Assembly (NCBI RefSeq): GCF_900964775.1
Contig: NC_041806.1
Location: 16,309,232-16,373,231 of the forward strand
Direction: 5' to 3'
Length of the DNA: 64,000 nucleotides
From: Scleropages formosus
Taxonomy: Eukaryota > Chordata > Actinopteri > Osteoglossiformes > Osteoglossidae
Part shown: positions 1-12,613 of the stretch, in pieces
Numbering within the stretch: the stretch's first letter is position 1
Layout of the letters: every line of letters starts with the position of its first letter
The notes under the pieces: generated by a model
The model's input: only the letters and a program-made list of their open reading frames with translations
Databases searched by the model: none
What the model was told of the DNA's origin: nothing
Made by a program: the position numbers and the translations under genes

Positions 1-1346
1 CAGACGGGTACCAGCAGGGGTGGTGGTCCCTATCTTTAAGAAAGGGGACCGGAGAGTGTGTGCTAACTATCAGGGAATCACACTTCTCAGCTTCCCTGGG
101 AAAGTCTATGCCGGGGTGCTGGAGAGGATGCTCCAGCCGATAGTTGAACCTCAGATTGAATAGGAACAATGCGGATTCCGCCCTGGACATGGAACAGTGG
201 ACTAGATTTTTACCCTCTCACAGATCATTGAAGGGGCATGGGAATTTGCTAATCCAGTCTACATGTGTTTTGTGGACTTGGAGAAGGCCTATGACCGTGT
301 TCCCCGAGAAATTCTGTAGGAGGTGCTTCGGGAGTATGGGGTACCGGGGCCACTATTGCGGGCCATTCGGTCCTTTTACATACGGAGCAAAAGCTGTGTC
401 TGCATACTCAGCATTAAGTCAGGCCTGTTCAGTGTGGGTGTTGGACTCCGCCAAGGTTGTGCCTTGTCTCCACTCCTGTTTGTGGTTTTCATGGAAAGGA
501 TATCAAGGCGCAGTTGAGGTCAGAAGGCATTCTGTGTGGGAGTCGGATGGTGACGTCTCTGCTTTTTGCATATGTTGTTGTCCTTTTGGCACCGACACAT
601 GGCTGCCTCCAGCATGCACTGGAACGGTTTGCAGCCAAGTGTGAAGCAGTGGGGATGAGGATCAGCACCTCAAAGTCTGAGCCCATGGTTCTCTCACAGA
701 AAAGGATGGTATGCCCCCTCCAGGTAAGGGGAGAGTTTTTGCCCCAGGTGGAGGAGTTCAAGTATCTTGGGGTCTTGTTCACAAGTGAAGGGAGAAGGGA
801 GCATGAGACTGGCTGCAGACTGGGAGCAGCAGCAGCAGTAATGTGGTCGCTGTACCGGACTGTAGTGGTGAAGGGGGAGCTGAGCCATAAGGCGAGCTCT
901 CCATTTACCAGTCGATCTACGTCCTTACCCTCACCTATGGTCATCAACTCTGGGTGATGACCGAAAGAATAAAATCGTGGATACAAGCGGCCGAAATGAG
1001 TTTTCTCCGCAGGGTGCTAGGACTCACTTTCCGTGACAGGGTGAGGAGTTCGGACATCCAGGAAGAACTCGGAGTAGAGCCGCTACTCCTTCATATTGAG
1101 AGGAGCCAGTTGAGGTGGTTCTGGCATCTGATACAGATGCCCCCTGGACGCCTCCCTTTGAAGGTATTCCAAGCACGGCCAACTGGGACGAGGCCCCGAG
1201 GTCGGCCCAGGACCCACTGGAGAGATTATATCTCACAGTTGGCCTGGGAACGGCTGGGGATCCCCCAGGTTGAGCTGGAGGAGGTTGCGGGGGACAGGGG
1301 CGGCTGGGCCTCTCTGCTCTCCCTGCTGCCACCGCGACCCTTTTAG
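1..1346 (+). mobile_element. Decayed non-LTR retrotransposon (LINE), reverse transcriptase and 3' end
   Basis: Translated pieces in several frames give the reverse-transcriptase and C-terminal domains of a LINE: a GFRPGH-like segment near 170, a YLGVLFTSEG segment near 765, and a conserved end (ERLGIPQ, then LLPPRPF) reaching a stop at 1344-1346. The ATGG repeats that follow (1364-1384) look like the element's repetitive 3' tail. The catalytic FADD box expected before VVLLAP reads FAYV near 570, and several frame changes and stops are present, so this copy is dead. The 5' end lies outside the window. The clade is uncertain; I/Nimb-like is my guess. Confidence 0.8.
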
Positions 1347-1384
1347 GACAAGTGGGACAGAAGATGGATGGATGGATGGATGGA

Positions 1385-1712
1385 TAGACAGTTCTATTGA
1401 TGCATTTGTAGACAGTAACCAGGGTGTTGAATTTGATTCGGGCAGATATAGGAAGCCAGTGCAGAGAAACAAGTAGAGGAGATACGTGGGAACGCTTTGG
1501 CAAATCAAACACAACTCGTGCAGCAGCATTCTGTATCAGCTGCAGAGATTTGATGGCAGTAGCAGGAATACCACACAGGAGTCGGGAGAGTTGCACTAGT
1601 CCAGATGGGAAGTCACCATGGCCTGAGCAGAGTCAATTGTGGGGTAGGGACGGATCCTACGAATATTATGGAGGATGTATCTGCAGGACCGGGTTGTGGC
1701 TTTGATGTGCTG
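1385..1712 (-). mobile_element. L2-type LINE fragment, RT C-terminus
   Basis: The minus strand encodes a typical L2/Maui-type LINE segment: LIQNAAARVVFDLPKRSHV followed by LHWLPISARIKFNTLVTVYKC. The same family appears with a longer open frame at 45.2-46.1 kb. It directly abuts the ATGG tail of the preceding plus-strand LINE. It is a fragment without a catalytic domain. Confidence 0.8.
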
Positions 1713-2039
1713 AAAGAAAGTACTGAAGTAAATTTTCCAGAGAACTTATACTTCTGCATAGTTTTTCAAAACTTAACGTAGTTTTTTTAGTAAAAACTAT
1801 TTGTTTACTCCACTACATTTCTATAACCATTTCCTTTAACCTCTGAATTTTATGCTTAAGGGGTTAGTGCAATGCACAAACTACACCTTTTATTGTTATT
1901 TTTTGCTGGGAACTATTAGTGACACCCCTTTCTTGGATTTCACTAGCCAGTGTTTGTCTCTCAGTTTTCCGCTAGATTCAGAGCCATGGCACAGTTGTGC
2001 AACTGCTCAGTTAACATGAAAATTCATGGTTGCAAAGAA

Positions 2040-2210
2040 ATGGGTTCAGCTTAGGGTAAATACATTTGCTCAAGGGCAATGTACTAGTCAGTGGTTAGGA
2101 GCAGGATTTGAACTGGCAATCTTCGGAATCCAATTCAAACATACGTTGCATGACTCCAAGAACTGCAGACAAAAATCTTGTTTAAGTACCTGAGGTTGTA
2201 GAGATGGGAG
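2040..2210 (-). mobile_element. Degenerate V-SINE fragment
   Basis: The plus strand reads as the reverse complement of the conserved V-SINE centre (a run ending in TTGCTCAAGGGCAATGTACT) followed by a relic of the tRNA-like head. It is strongly diverged. The rest of 1713-2764 contains a 19-bp A run near 2262-2280 and nothing else I can name. Confidence 0.45.
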
Positions 2211-2764
2211 TTTGCACAAGTGTGTCATATAAACAGTCCGCAGTGATAGAGATGGAAAGACAAAAAAAAAAAAAAAAAACAAAAGTATTCAAATAAGGTG
2301 CTGGCAGCATAAAGGCACCAAATGTAAGCATATGTAACAGTTCAGTCTGGTAAAACTCTGGAGGGTCTGGGGTCATAGTTGGTGTGCAAAACAAAAATTC
2401 TGGTGTGCAGTGTATTAGGTTGCTCAGCTTGTCCTCGTTGTTCCAGACATGTAATGTTAGAAAATACAGCAATTATGGATTTACACTCAAAGTTAGGAAA
2501 CAAATAAAGTACTGCCTGAGGTCTAGAGTTTGCCACACTGGGATGGAGACAGGGAGGGGTTCCTATACTTAGGATAAATTACACCTAGGCTTTCAAATGA
2601 ACAGTTTTAGGAAAGAACTTTGCTAGACTAATTGTCTGAGAAAGGCATAAAATACTGTTCATTATGTAAGAATATCAAATGTGGAAAATTCTGACAAAGG
2701 ACAGACTGTAAAGAAGTTACATTAGGAAGAATCTTAAGTAACAAAAGTTAAAACACTGAAGTGT

Positions 2765-3453
2765 ACTCTTGAAAAGACATCTTTAATTGCATACACTGAA
2801 AAGATATTCAGACATGTCATAAACATGGAAGGTATCGCAACGTGGACCCTTCAACCTTAATCATAGAAGGCTACCGATATGAAAGATGCTGCGATGTTAA
2901 ACATTGTACCTGTAACTGGCTGTAAGTAATTTCAAATTATCAACGTAACAGAACATCAACAATTTCAGGGCAAAATGGCCAGACACTACATTCCATAAAT
3001 AGGTTCAAGTCACGTTGTATAAATAATATTAAAACCGTTAAATATACTTAAAAATGATCTCGAAACAGTCAAATTATTCATTAAATACAGAAAATGACCA
3101 GTGAGTGAATTCTCCATAAGTAGTCAAAATGATTTCCCAGCCACATAATTTGTCCATCTACTTGCATGTGTTATCTGCAGAAAACAAGTTGCACTTTTAC
3201 TGCTCTTAAAGAAATAAATACAATAAGGTTAAAAAAGCGATAAAAAAAATCTTGAAGATATCTCCAAGTTAATTAAGACATGTACAACTGATTCATGCTT
3301 CACAAATCTATGGACAACTGACCCAAAGAATAAAGATTGTACAGTTAAAAATGGCGGACGGGGGTGATTCAGACATAACCAAGAGCAGTAATACAGCAGT
3401 GTACAACGTAATGGTGCCAACAGCCATGGCAGCCAGAACCCCCATTGTACCCT
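2765..3453 (-). other. pnp: Putative 3' UTR of pnp
   Basis: This AT-rich, largely non-repetitive stretch follows the pnp stop codon on the minus strand. No AATAAA lies close by. An ATTAAA variant on the minus strand (plus positions 2782-2787) could be the polyadenylation signal. The extent is inferred. Confidence 0.45.
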
Positions 3454-6400
3454 TCACACAGAGTTGTTGTTGTGTTCGATGCGGGCCACCATGGTGGAGA
3501 CCAGCTCTTCCAGCTGCTCGGCCCGTTGCTTCCCAGTCTGCAGCACTTCCTCATGGTTGGCCTTCTCCTCACTGTTGTAGTCCATCACCGCCTTGTTGGT
3601 GATCAGCGACAGGGCAAAGACACGCATGCCGCAGTGGCGGGCCACAATCACCTCATGGACTGTGCTCATTCCTGATGGATGGACACACACACACACACAC
3701 ATACACACATACCTTAATTCTGTCACCTGCTTTCATAGCCATCAAGACTGAAAGGCACTTAGAGCTCTTTCTGAGGTCCTGCAAGATCTCTAGATTACAG
3801 CATAGTATGGAATGCTAACCTGCTTAAGCAATGCTCAACTCTCCAGGTTTTTATTAAAGTACATTAGTTGTTAACAGAACATGCGCTGACAGTTGTCATA
3901 GTTCGGGGTCACACTAACCGACAGCATCCGCCCCCAGTCTGTACAGCATGCGGCATTCTGCAATGGTCTCGAAGGAGGGTCCACCCAGCACGCAGTAGAC
4001 TCCTTCACGCAGGAAGTCCTTGTAACCGAGTTCCTCGCCCACGTCCTGTGCCAGCTGTCTCAGGTCCCGGTCATATGCATCTGACATGCAAGGGAATCGC
4101 ACTCCGAACCTGGAGGACAGTATCACAGTTACATACCGGCAACTGTCACACTCCTTGACTTCTGGATTAGTCACATTCCACTGCATACCTGTTGCTCTGC
4201 TCCACCTTCCAAATTAGCTTAAACACACATTAACATGAAGAATGTGACACACACTCCACGATAACAACCATATATATATGCAATCAAAAAGCCCATTCAC
4301 ACAGACACAAAGACAGACGCCCGAGACTCACCGCTCGTCGTTTTGCCCTGCCAGCGGGTTGACCCCAGCAAAGCCTGGCATGTTGATATGGTCCTTGATG
4401 ATCATGATGTCCCCCACCTTGTAGTCCTCATTCAATCCCCCAGCTGCATTGGTCAGGATCACCATTTCCACCCCCAAGAGCTTGAAGATCCTCATGGGCA
4501 GTGTGGTCTGCAAAACAGGAACACCACATATGCAATGATAATTTATCATTTTTCCTGTTTGTAGATACAGAAAGGTTGTACAGAATAAAGGTAGTGCACA
4601 GAAGGGCAAGTGCAGCAGAATCTTGGGAGTTGTACAGGGATGGATGCACACCTTCTGGACAGGGTATCCTTCATACAGATGGAATCTGCCCTGCATGCAG
4701 ACACAAGGCTTGCCTTTCAAGGTCCCAAACACAAGCCGTCCTGCATGTCCACGCACTGCAAACACATTAATGCATCAGAATCCACATAGGTGCTCATGCA
4801 ATCGCATTCAAGAATCTCCATCACATGACTTACAAGAACCCAAACAACTGTTCATCAGTAGGAGTACTGTGGCAATAGTTATCTGGGTGGTGAATCCTCT
4901 CGCACCACCCAGTTTCTGAGATAGCAGCGCTACTCGCTGTGCCACTGTACTGCTATTTTATAAGCGATTCTGTTATTTAGGGCTTACAGTATACGTGCAG
5001 TTTGATATCGATAAAAGACAAGTTGTCCAAACAAACAGTTTTCCTCACCGGTGCTCTGAGGGAAATTGGGGATGTCCTCATATCTGAAGACCACCTGATC
5101 CTTCAACATCTCCGCCAGGCCGCCGAGACCGGAACCGCACACAATGCCCAATAGGGGGCGCACTTCCATTTGAGCCAGAAGCCACTCTGCTGTGCTCTTG
5201 CACTCCTCATAACAGGACCTGTTAGGGTGGGGGGATTTGATTAAAAATTCCTTAGCAAGTCAAAGGCATGTTATTCATTACAGTTCCAACAGTAAGGCTT
5301 CACTGGACTGTAATTAAAGTGATTCACAAAAGGTTGCCTTTCCTCTGGTTTCTGGAAACTTCTGAACACGCCTTCAACCCTGGTATTCTCATTTCCTCTC
5401 TCGAGAGGTACGCACACTCATCCGAGATGTGAAAATAACTAGTTACAGAGACTACTGTGTGATGAAACACCAGTAAAATGACTGCAATGTTTGAAATGCA
5501 GACCAGGATGTGACCCCTCCCTTTCATGCTTATATTAGTGGGTAAAAAGTGCCAAGTAGTACTTAATACAATAACTATACACACTTTAGTCACATTTTTC
5601 TATGTCCAAAGAACCAAACAAAGATACAACAGAAACATGGGTTGAGAACCCAGTCATGTGGTAAGTAGTGATGACATGCTCTAATTAAAATAATCCGGCT
5701 ACACTGATTTAGCACCAAATAAAAGCACCTAACAGAAAACATCTGATCTTGCAGTAATGTCTCATGTCTACATCCACCATCCCCATCTCACTTAACTGTC
5801 ACAGCTGACAAAACACCACTTTACATATATTTCATGTACTTTAATAAGAAAGTCTGTGAGCAAACAAAACTATGATTTTAATCTATAAATAAAAAAAAAT
5901 GAAGGATCTTGTGTGTACTGCACCATCATAAAGAAAGTGGAATAATCTGACTGCTGTGATGAGACTTCACCAAGGGTAGTTTATAGTGTATAAGGGATTT
6001 ACCATGTTTAATAAGTATTATCAGAGCAAAATGATTTTCAGAGTGGTGTCCTTCTTACTCTGTTCTCGCTCTACCTTATTGCTCCAAAGGACTGAAATAC
6101 CCCCTTTCAGAGACACAGCACACATGTAGACAGCTGTAAAGAGCCCTTGTGCGTGTCTAACCCTAAAAAAGACTATTAGCGAACTCTCACTAGAAGTAAT
6201 GAATAACAACTCTTTCAGTTATTAATGGAATTATTAAGTCATCATTTTAGATGTTGACAGAGAGAGAGTCTGCGTTAACATCGACGAAATAATTTTTATT
6301 AATCGGATTAGTATGAAATAAAATGAAGAAAATAAAATACACCAGAATTCTTTGAAAAACTGTATAAATTCGGGTCACAAGTTCACAGCTGTGTCCCCAG

Positions 6401-7151
6401 CATCCCGGAGCGCACACGTGCCCCGGGTCACGTAGGGAATCCGCTGGCTCACAGGGTACCACAGATGATGTCATGACTGACGCTTCCCGCCCGCCTCCAC
6501 ACACACACACACAAAATTGAATGGTTATTTCCCCCAACACAAACTCACTGACGTTTCTGTCCATCACCCATCACACCACCTCCGCACTGACACGTTCTGT
6601 CTGTGATCACGTCGCTTCTCAATCAATCAATCTTTACACCGCACAAAGAACCGAAAAAGCTGAATTTTTTTCTTGCCAGGATCTCGATCGTATACCTTAT
6701 ATTAAGTAAGCAAGGATAACCCACCATGTTAAGAGGGAACAAACGAGCCCAGAGAGGAATTTCTTAAAGCGGGCTCGTCCTCGATGCACCGCGACCTCGT
6801 AAAGCAGACACAGTTCGGTGGAGCGAATTTCCACGTGTCTCGCTCCTTTCTACGTCACCAAATACAAACTACATATGTTCACTACGAGAACGAGGAAATG
6901 ATCTTTCTTATTTGTTAGACGCACAGTACAAAATTATTTGCCCGAATAGAATTCCGTTTGCGAGGACTTATGAACTTGTACGAAAAATCCGTGTTCTCCA
7001 CGGATCATGGCATGCCATGCAGCCTCGACTCCTCCACCACCACGTTCTCGCTATCCTCTTTGTGGACACGGCGCGTAAGCGCTCAGTTTCGTACACACAC
7101 CATCATCGATTATCGTATATAAACTCACCCTGTGGTAGATTCTGGAAACAT
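3454..7151 (-). CDS. pnp: Purine nucleoside phosphorylase, six coding exons, 293 aa
   Basis: The enzyme cleaves inosine and guanosine with phosphate to free base and ribose-1-phosphate in cytosolic purine salvage. Coding exons, in transcript order on the minus strand, are 7151-7129, 5218-5049, 4755-4652, 4507-4332, 4109-3919 and 3671-3454. All junctions are GT-AG and the frame closes at 882 nt, giving 293 aa against 289 in human PNP. Residues known from human PNP are present with a +4 offset: phosphate-loop Ser37 in CGSGLG, Arg88, His90 and Tyr92 in [10 protein letters not shown], Phe163, Glu205 in GPSFET, Met223, Asn247 in SLITNK and His261. Asn and Glu together indicate 6-oxopurine specificity. 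The start was chosen because the short first exon MFPESTTG joins in phase to the exon beginning [12 protein letters not shown], matching the human layout. Which teleost pnp paralogue this is cannot be decided here. Confidence 0.95.
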
Positions 7152-7219
7152 CTTAAGCGCCGAGGTCCGTAGTCAGCAAGTACTTCCAATGAAAGTCCGC
7201 TGAATTGCATCAGTTACTT

Positions 7220-7260
7220 GCACACACTGAGCGGGAAGCCGGTGGCACATATATAACTCA
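7220..7260 (-). promoter_or_regulatory. pnp: Candidate TATA-type core promoter of pnp
   Basis: On the minus strand a TTATATAT motif (plus positions 7249-7256) lies about 100 bp before the pnp start codon at 7151. A start site about 30 bp downstream would give a short 5' UTR of roughly 70 nt. This is motif and spacing only. Confidence 0.4.
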
Positions 7261-7484
7261 TCTTTTTTTTTTCCATTTCTGCCCATGTTACGTCACAGTG
7301 TGATATGCACGTTCATTGGCTGATTTATTGGGCGTTTTCCGGAAACTGTCACACCTCCTTTGGTTAGATCATTAAACAGGGAAACCGCGGTGTAGTTAAA
7401 CTCGCCGTGTCGCTCGCGTAACGGGAAGCGATTCACAAAAGGAGAATCTAAAGCACGTACGTGCGTGTATACACATCCACACAA

Positions 7485-7606
7485 TTGCGATGGCCGCTTG
7501 TCCCGAGCGGGGTACCAGCCCGACGCAGGATACCTAAGGCGGGACTCGAACCCTAGATCCAGCAGAGAGTGAAACGCAGCCAAGGCTGCTGCGGTACCCC
7601 GCCCCT
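7485..7606 (-). mobile_element. tRNA-derived SINE, truncated
   Basis: The plus strand shows the reverse complement of the SINE repeated throughout this window: the CGCTTGTCCC end, the GGGACTCGAACCC box-B complement and a GCGGTACCCCGCCCC head. The middle is shortened. It lies about 330 bp upstream of the pnp start codon. Confidence 0.75.
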
Positions 7607-7609
7607 AGA

Positions 7610-8110
7610 ATCTAAAGTTACTAGATTAATATAACACAGACTGCACATGGTTTAGAAACCAACGCTAACTCGCACATTCGAGACTTTTTATTCGCACATT
7701 TAAAACGTTACTCAAGGACTTATTTTATCTGACTTTTTCACCTTCAACTTTCATTTAAGAAATGAATCGGATTTCTAGCTCACCGTTCTCAGGCTTCAGA
7801 ACAGGACAAAAACACGAGACAATAGCTATTTTCAGTGCAATCGTTAAAAAGATTTGTTTCCTTCCAGCAGAAAGTCGTTTTAGAAATTTCACAAGGATTT
7901 TGCCTGATTTAAGATGGATCATCATGAGCATTCAGTTGATATGTAAATATCCGTGAATTTATTGTATCGATCCTTTAAGGGGATATCTAGAAGATAAAGA
8001 CCACCACACAAAAGATGGCTCTAATCTTACCCTCATTGGTTTTAATCTGCATTTGTATATTTTAAGGTTTTGCAGATCCTAACTCACGAATAAATGAAAT
8101 AATGTAGTAG
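7610..8110. other. No recognised feature
   Basis: AT-rich sequence upstream of pnp. I see no exon with convincing family similarity and no recognisable repeat. Confidence 0.4.
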
Positions 8111-8114
8111 GCCT

Positions 8115-8385
8115 GTCCAGAGCAGTATGGTGGCACAACAAGTAGTACTGCTCTTTCATAGCACCAGGGTGGTGTAAAAGGTTGTGGGTTCAATCCCCAC
8201 TCAGTCTGTGTAGAGTTTGCATGTTCCCTGTTTCTCCATGGATTTTTTCCAGGTGCTCTGATTTCCTCCCACAGTCCAAAGAGATGGTTTTTAGGTTCCC
8301 CCATAGTGTGGGAGTGACAGAGAGAGTGTGTTCCACTTATGTATGGATGAGTGACCCAGTGTAAGTGGTGTGTTTTATGTTAGGT
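8115..8385 (+). mobile_element. Fish interspersed repeat of the 'TTTGCATGTTC...CCCACAGTCCAAAGA' family
   Basis: It has a tRNA-like head with a GGTTCAATCCCC box-B-like motif, then GAGTTTGCATGTTCCCTG and TTTCCTCCCACAGTCCAAAG, which recur at 36.9-37.3, 51.4-51.7, 57.95-58.15 and 60.4-60.65 kb. I recognise the core as a common teleost repeat but cannot assign a family name. Downstream, 8390-9100 holds nothing I recognise. Confidence 0.6.
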
Positions 8386-9104
8386 GTAGGGTTTCTAATT
8401 TTTATGGCACATTTTATTTAATTTGCACTATTTTAAAATTTTACAGCACTTATTGCACTTTTAAGTAGTCACCTATAAATGACTACACGTGTGGTGGGTT
8501 TGTATTAATCATTTACTTATAGTTAATTTACTTATTATGTTTAGTTTAGTGTAGTGTAGATTAGTTTTTGTTTGTGTGGGTGCATGTTGTGTTTTAATTC
8601 TGTATATCTAATTTATCATTCACCTATCCCACTAAAACTACAATAGGGGAGAAGTGCTGCGAAAAAGAAATCACCAAGAAACAGTAGGTAAGGTGTATGG
8701 TAACACCCTGGGAACAGGCCAGGGGACCGCCCCTCTTGAGCAGTGAATGTTACCGGGTAAGTTTCCTTTTAATTATTTATTATTTTGTTTTCAAGCCTCG
8801 GGATATGTTTTTTAGTGTTTTAAAGGTTCTGCCATGCGGTTTTCATATTAGTTGGTCTTATTGATTTTATTGTTTCTTTTTAAATTTTATTATTGGCATG
8901 GCAGTTTTTAGGATTAATTTATTTATTGAATAAAGACTTTATTACCAGAAATGATGAATGGAGAGATTTGTTCCTGTGGAGTTTGACAGTTTGTGGAGCC
9001 AGAGACCTTTGGGTGGGTTGGTGATCCATTCTAATCCGTAGAAGAAAAAAAAAATCTTGCAGTGCAAGTCACCATGGTGAATAAGGTGTGTGGGCGATTA
9101 CACT

Positions 9105-9162
9105 ACATAGAGTTTGTTGGAAGTTGCTTTGGAGAAAAGCATCTGCTAAATATGCAAATGTT
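9105..9162 (+). mobile_element. V-SINE 3' end fragment
   Basis: It contains AAGTTGCTTTGGAGAAAAGC followed by ATCTGCTAAATATG, the conserved 3' end shared by V-SINEs and L2 LINEs in this window. Confidence 0.6.
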
Positions 9163-9428
9163 TGGTTTTGTAAGATGATCTGAGGATCCAAAGTACAAGT
9201 GCTAGTATTTTTATATGTATAGAACAACCCAACACCCATCATGATCAGTTTTAGAGATATTATTTGTTGTACCAACAGACTAGGAACATTAACATTTAGT
9301 CTTATAAACCCTTGTAATACTGTACTGCAAAGCAGCTGTAGTATTTACGACACCTACAAAGCCAAGATGCCAAGATCTAACGGAAAAATATGACATTCTA
9401 ATATGCGATGCCAGTCATACGAGAAACC

Positions 9429-9448
9429 TGGGGGGGGGGGGGGGGGGC
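9429..9448 (+). repeat. Poly-G run
   Basis: A nearly pure run of about 20 G in otherwise ordinary sequence. Nothing else is recognisable in 9163-10410. Confidence 0.9.
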
Positions 9449-10414
9449 ATTGGTCCATGCTGTCATCTAGCATTTCATCTGTGGTTTCATATCACATCCA
9501 TCCTCTATAAGCAGGTGTGGTACCACCCTCCATGCAAATGGAGCTCTGCTGGTGGTGGCTATCTCATACTGTTTGAGCTAAATTCCCCAGAGCTGGGCAA
9601 CATAAAGAGAATGAGGAGGAAGTTGGTGGAGGATGTTGCTGTTCACAGCTCGCATGGGAATGAATGCCTGTGTGTGGGCCATTGTGCATTGGGAACAAAA
9701 CCAGGTTGTTTCATTGTGTCGGGAAACTCCTCCCAAATTCTTGCTTCACTGTTCCGTCGGAGCGCGGGGCTCCTAATACTCTTACAGCACACATTGTTTT
9801 GTAAACTAGAATTGTTCAAAACAATCTGTTGATCATAATCCATCCCAAATTTCAGTCTAGCAAGAGGAGCTGGCAATGTCACTCGGTTGCCTGTCCAGTG
9901 TTTTGCCGGTGATTGATTAACTCCTTTTCGCTTGTTAAAACACACTCCTACTGACACGGGCAATGAGATACTATTAGCCCAAAGTGTGTTTTTATGCTAA
10001 GTAAGGAGAGGATACGACATACAGAACAGTAAGACAAGGAATTATAGCATAGAAACAGACATCCATTCATTGCGATGCATCTTCTCTGGAGGGATGCAAT
10101 TAATCTTCTTATATTGTTATTCCACATTGTTGTTGTGTAATCAAGGATGAGCCACATAAGCTGAATTCAATGGTATTCTATCGTAACCTCCAAGAAGTGT
10201 TGCGTCAATGTTTCTGTGGCCGTAGATTACCAAGGTCACACCCTCAAAGAAAAAATAAATAAAACATTAGACGTGACTTCCGGCTTGTGCACGTGGCCCG
10301 AGGGATGTCATTGCTCACGCGCTCCTGCTGCTATGACTAATGCTTTCCTATCCGTAGTTTCCTGATTCTGCTCGAGGGCCGTAGAAACCTGTGATACGTG
10401 AACGTGGGTGGTGT

Positions 10415-10525
10415 CCTGCCCCCCCAGCGCAGTGACAGACTCAGGTTCGAGTCCCCAGTCGTGCTGCAGTAGCCTTGATCTTGAGGCACTTACCCTAAAG
10501 TAACAGTAATGTCCTCCAGTCCAGG
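10415..10525 (+). mobile_element. V-SINE fragment, head and centre
   Basis: A box-B-like CAGGTTCGAGTCCCCAG is followed by the V-SINE centre (CTTGAGGCACTTACCCTAAA). It is truncated before the 3' end. The following 10530-11280 is AT-rich and holds nothing I can name. Confidence 0.55.
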
Positions 10526-11283
10526 TGTGTGAAACATCGTTCTCTTCTTTATTTTACACGCAGTCATTTAGGACGTCGGTGTCCAGATAAAGTCATAATA
10601 CAGACAAAGACAACTTCACGGCCGACCTAGTGCTTCATTTATACAGCACTTTTACTCCAAAGTGTGTAAAATGTCAAACTGGTTATTTAGGAACAATATT
10701 TTCATTACAAATGACACTAATACAGTGCTGCTGTTATTACTGCTACTTATTTAATTCCTGCTGGGACAAAGCCAAGTTAAAATGATTATTTCATTTAATA
10801 ATCAGTAAAAAGTAGGCACACAAATGACACTATAAGAGCAGCTGATATTTGCCAGACACTGAACCAACAGGACTAGACTGGGACAGACTAACCAGCTCGG
10901 TACGGTATATACACTTGAGGAACCGACCAGAACAGATCCTGCTGGCAAGAGCGCTGATACTTTTGTGTAGGCACATGACCAGCCAGTGGGTTGGAATGTG
11001 ATTTACTGGTTGGAGCCACACAAAAAAGTACGTTAAGCACGGAACATGCAGTCCATGGTTTGGGAGTGTGAGGTAATATACTAGTACTGCAACTTTTCCC
11101 TCACAGCTGTGTGAGCATGTTTAAATTTATGACTGATTCATTTAAAATTTTGAATATTTAATTTTATGTTGTTATTTTATACTGCATTATCATTCTACTT
11201 CATTTGGTAGAATCTTTATAATTTGTTATTTTGAATCATGGAGTATATCTTCTTAGTTAATTATTGAAATCTAGGCAGTTTGG

Positions 11284-11789
11284 TGTAGCGTCCGGGCGGG
11301 AGTCCGACACGGACGAAATGTAAAATGACCCCACGTGCAGTGTATTTATAAATACACAGTGCAAACGGTAAAGTACTGTATAGAAGTGAAACGATAAACA
11401 CGGGACTAGGAGACAGTGTATTTTCACAAAGGTGAAAAGTGAAACTCGAATCTGTGAGTAGGATTCGATCACGGAGCTCTGACGAAATACCGGACTGGAA
11501 CACGGGACTGGGACTGGAGAACAATTGGCAGGAGTAGGCAGGAGTAGACAGGATGGGCACTCGGACCGGAACACAAACAAACGGAACACAACTTGGGAAA
11601 CAGGTAACTAACAATCACCAAGAGAGCCCAATGAAACCCTGATTAAGAATCCGTGATCTATCCACGGCCGCTTGTTCCTTTTATATCCTACTATCCACCA
11701 GATTGTATCCAGGTGCCTGGGTCTGTGCTAGCGGCACTAAGTGGCGCCTCCTCTGGCCCGTACAGGTATTGTCCCTGTGGGTCATGACA
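11284..11789 (-). mobile_element. Candidate solo LTR (fossil)
   Basis: A block of about 506 bp bounded by TG and CA. On the minus strand it starts TGTCATGACC and has a TATAAAAGG box about 100 bp in. No coding sequence is attached, so it would be a solo LTR left by recombination. I see no clear target-site duplication. Family and age are unknown. It could instead be another kind of repeat. Confidence 0.4.
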
Positions 11790-12223
11790 ATTGATTGTAC
11801 AAATAGTTTCCTATAGACAAATTTTATTTATTAATAAACCTTTTGTTAAAAGTTTACTGTAATATATATTTATACAATTGATAATATTTGAAAATGAAAG
11901 ACATTGGTACATTTCTCAGCAAGGTGGAGTGACTGTTCGCAAACATGTGTTATGTAAGGTTTGTTTGGGTGCTGGTAACGAGGATGTAGCAGAACTCAGT
12001 GACCTTGAGAACACGCTCTGTCATTTTCCAAACAAGTTTTGCAACTTGGTAACAGTGTGCACTCCTCCCCTTCAACACACCCCCCTTTTTCATGCCCCCC
12101 CATGACCTGAGATCCCTTAACCTATTTGTATTTTTTTAAAACTTCAGTGTCACTCTGATTCACTCCCCCTCTCTTTAAACAGTTTTTGTTTAGATAAAAC
12201 ATGGTTTTGTACTGTCTGCCTTC

Positions 12224-12613
12224 TGTGATCACAGTGCAGGGGCGGGTTTCTCGCTCCAAAGAGTGCCTTATTGTCATTGCTGCGGGGCTCCGGAAGGTGA
12301 CGGACGCAAGTGCAGTGCGAGTTTCCAATTTTATTGGAAAACAAGGAGCAGGCGGGAGAATGGTCAGGGAACAGGCAAGGGTCAGGCGATCGGCGATGTT
12401 CGTTGAAGGGCAAGACAGAAATCGTGGTCAAGGAGAAAACAGGCAAAAGGTTGGAAATCCAGGATGTGGTTCAGTAAACACGGGTCAAGTAGGAAACAGC
12501 AGATGCTCATTTCTGAGGTTCCGCATGGGAGACCCATTGGTGCTGCCCTTTATGTGTCCTCCTATCAGGGTGCAGCAGGTGTTGCTGATGTGCTGGCGGG
12601 CGGGGTCGCGACA
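12224..12613 (-). mobile_element. Probable 3' LTR of a Ty3/Gypsy fossil
   Basis: A block of about 390 bp starting TGTCGCGACC on the minus strand and ending GATCACA. It contains an AATAAA signal and is preceded, on the element's strand, by a purine-rich tract. It lies directly 3' of the Ty3/Gypsy integrase remains, as expected for a 3' LTR. The boundaries are estimated. Confidence 0.55.

Noticed and set aside
9515-9963. Open frames of about 105 codons on both strands
   Set aside because: No family similarity or splice context; mutual shadows in intergenic DNA.
12224-12613. CpG-rich 12.2-13.5 kb region considered as a gene promoter
   Set aside because: The sequence is explained by LTR and Ty3/Gypsy pol remains.
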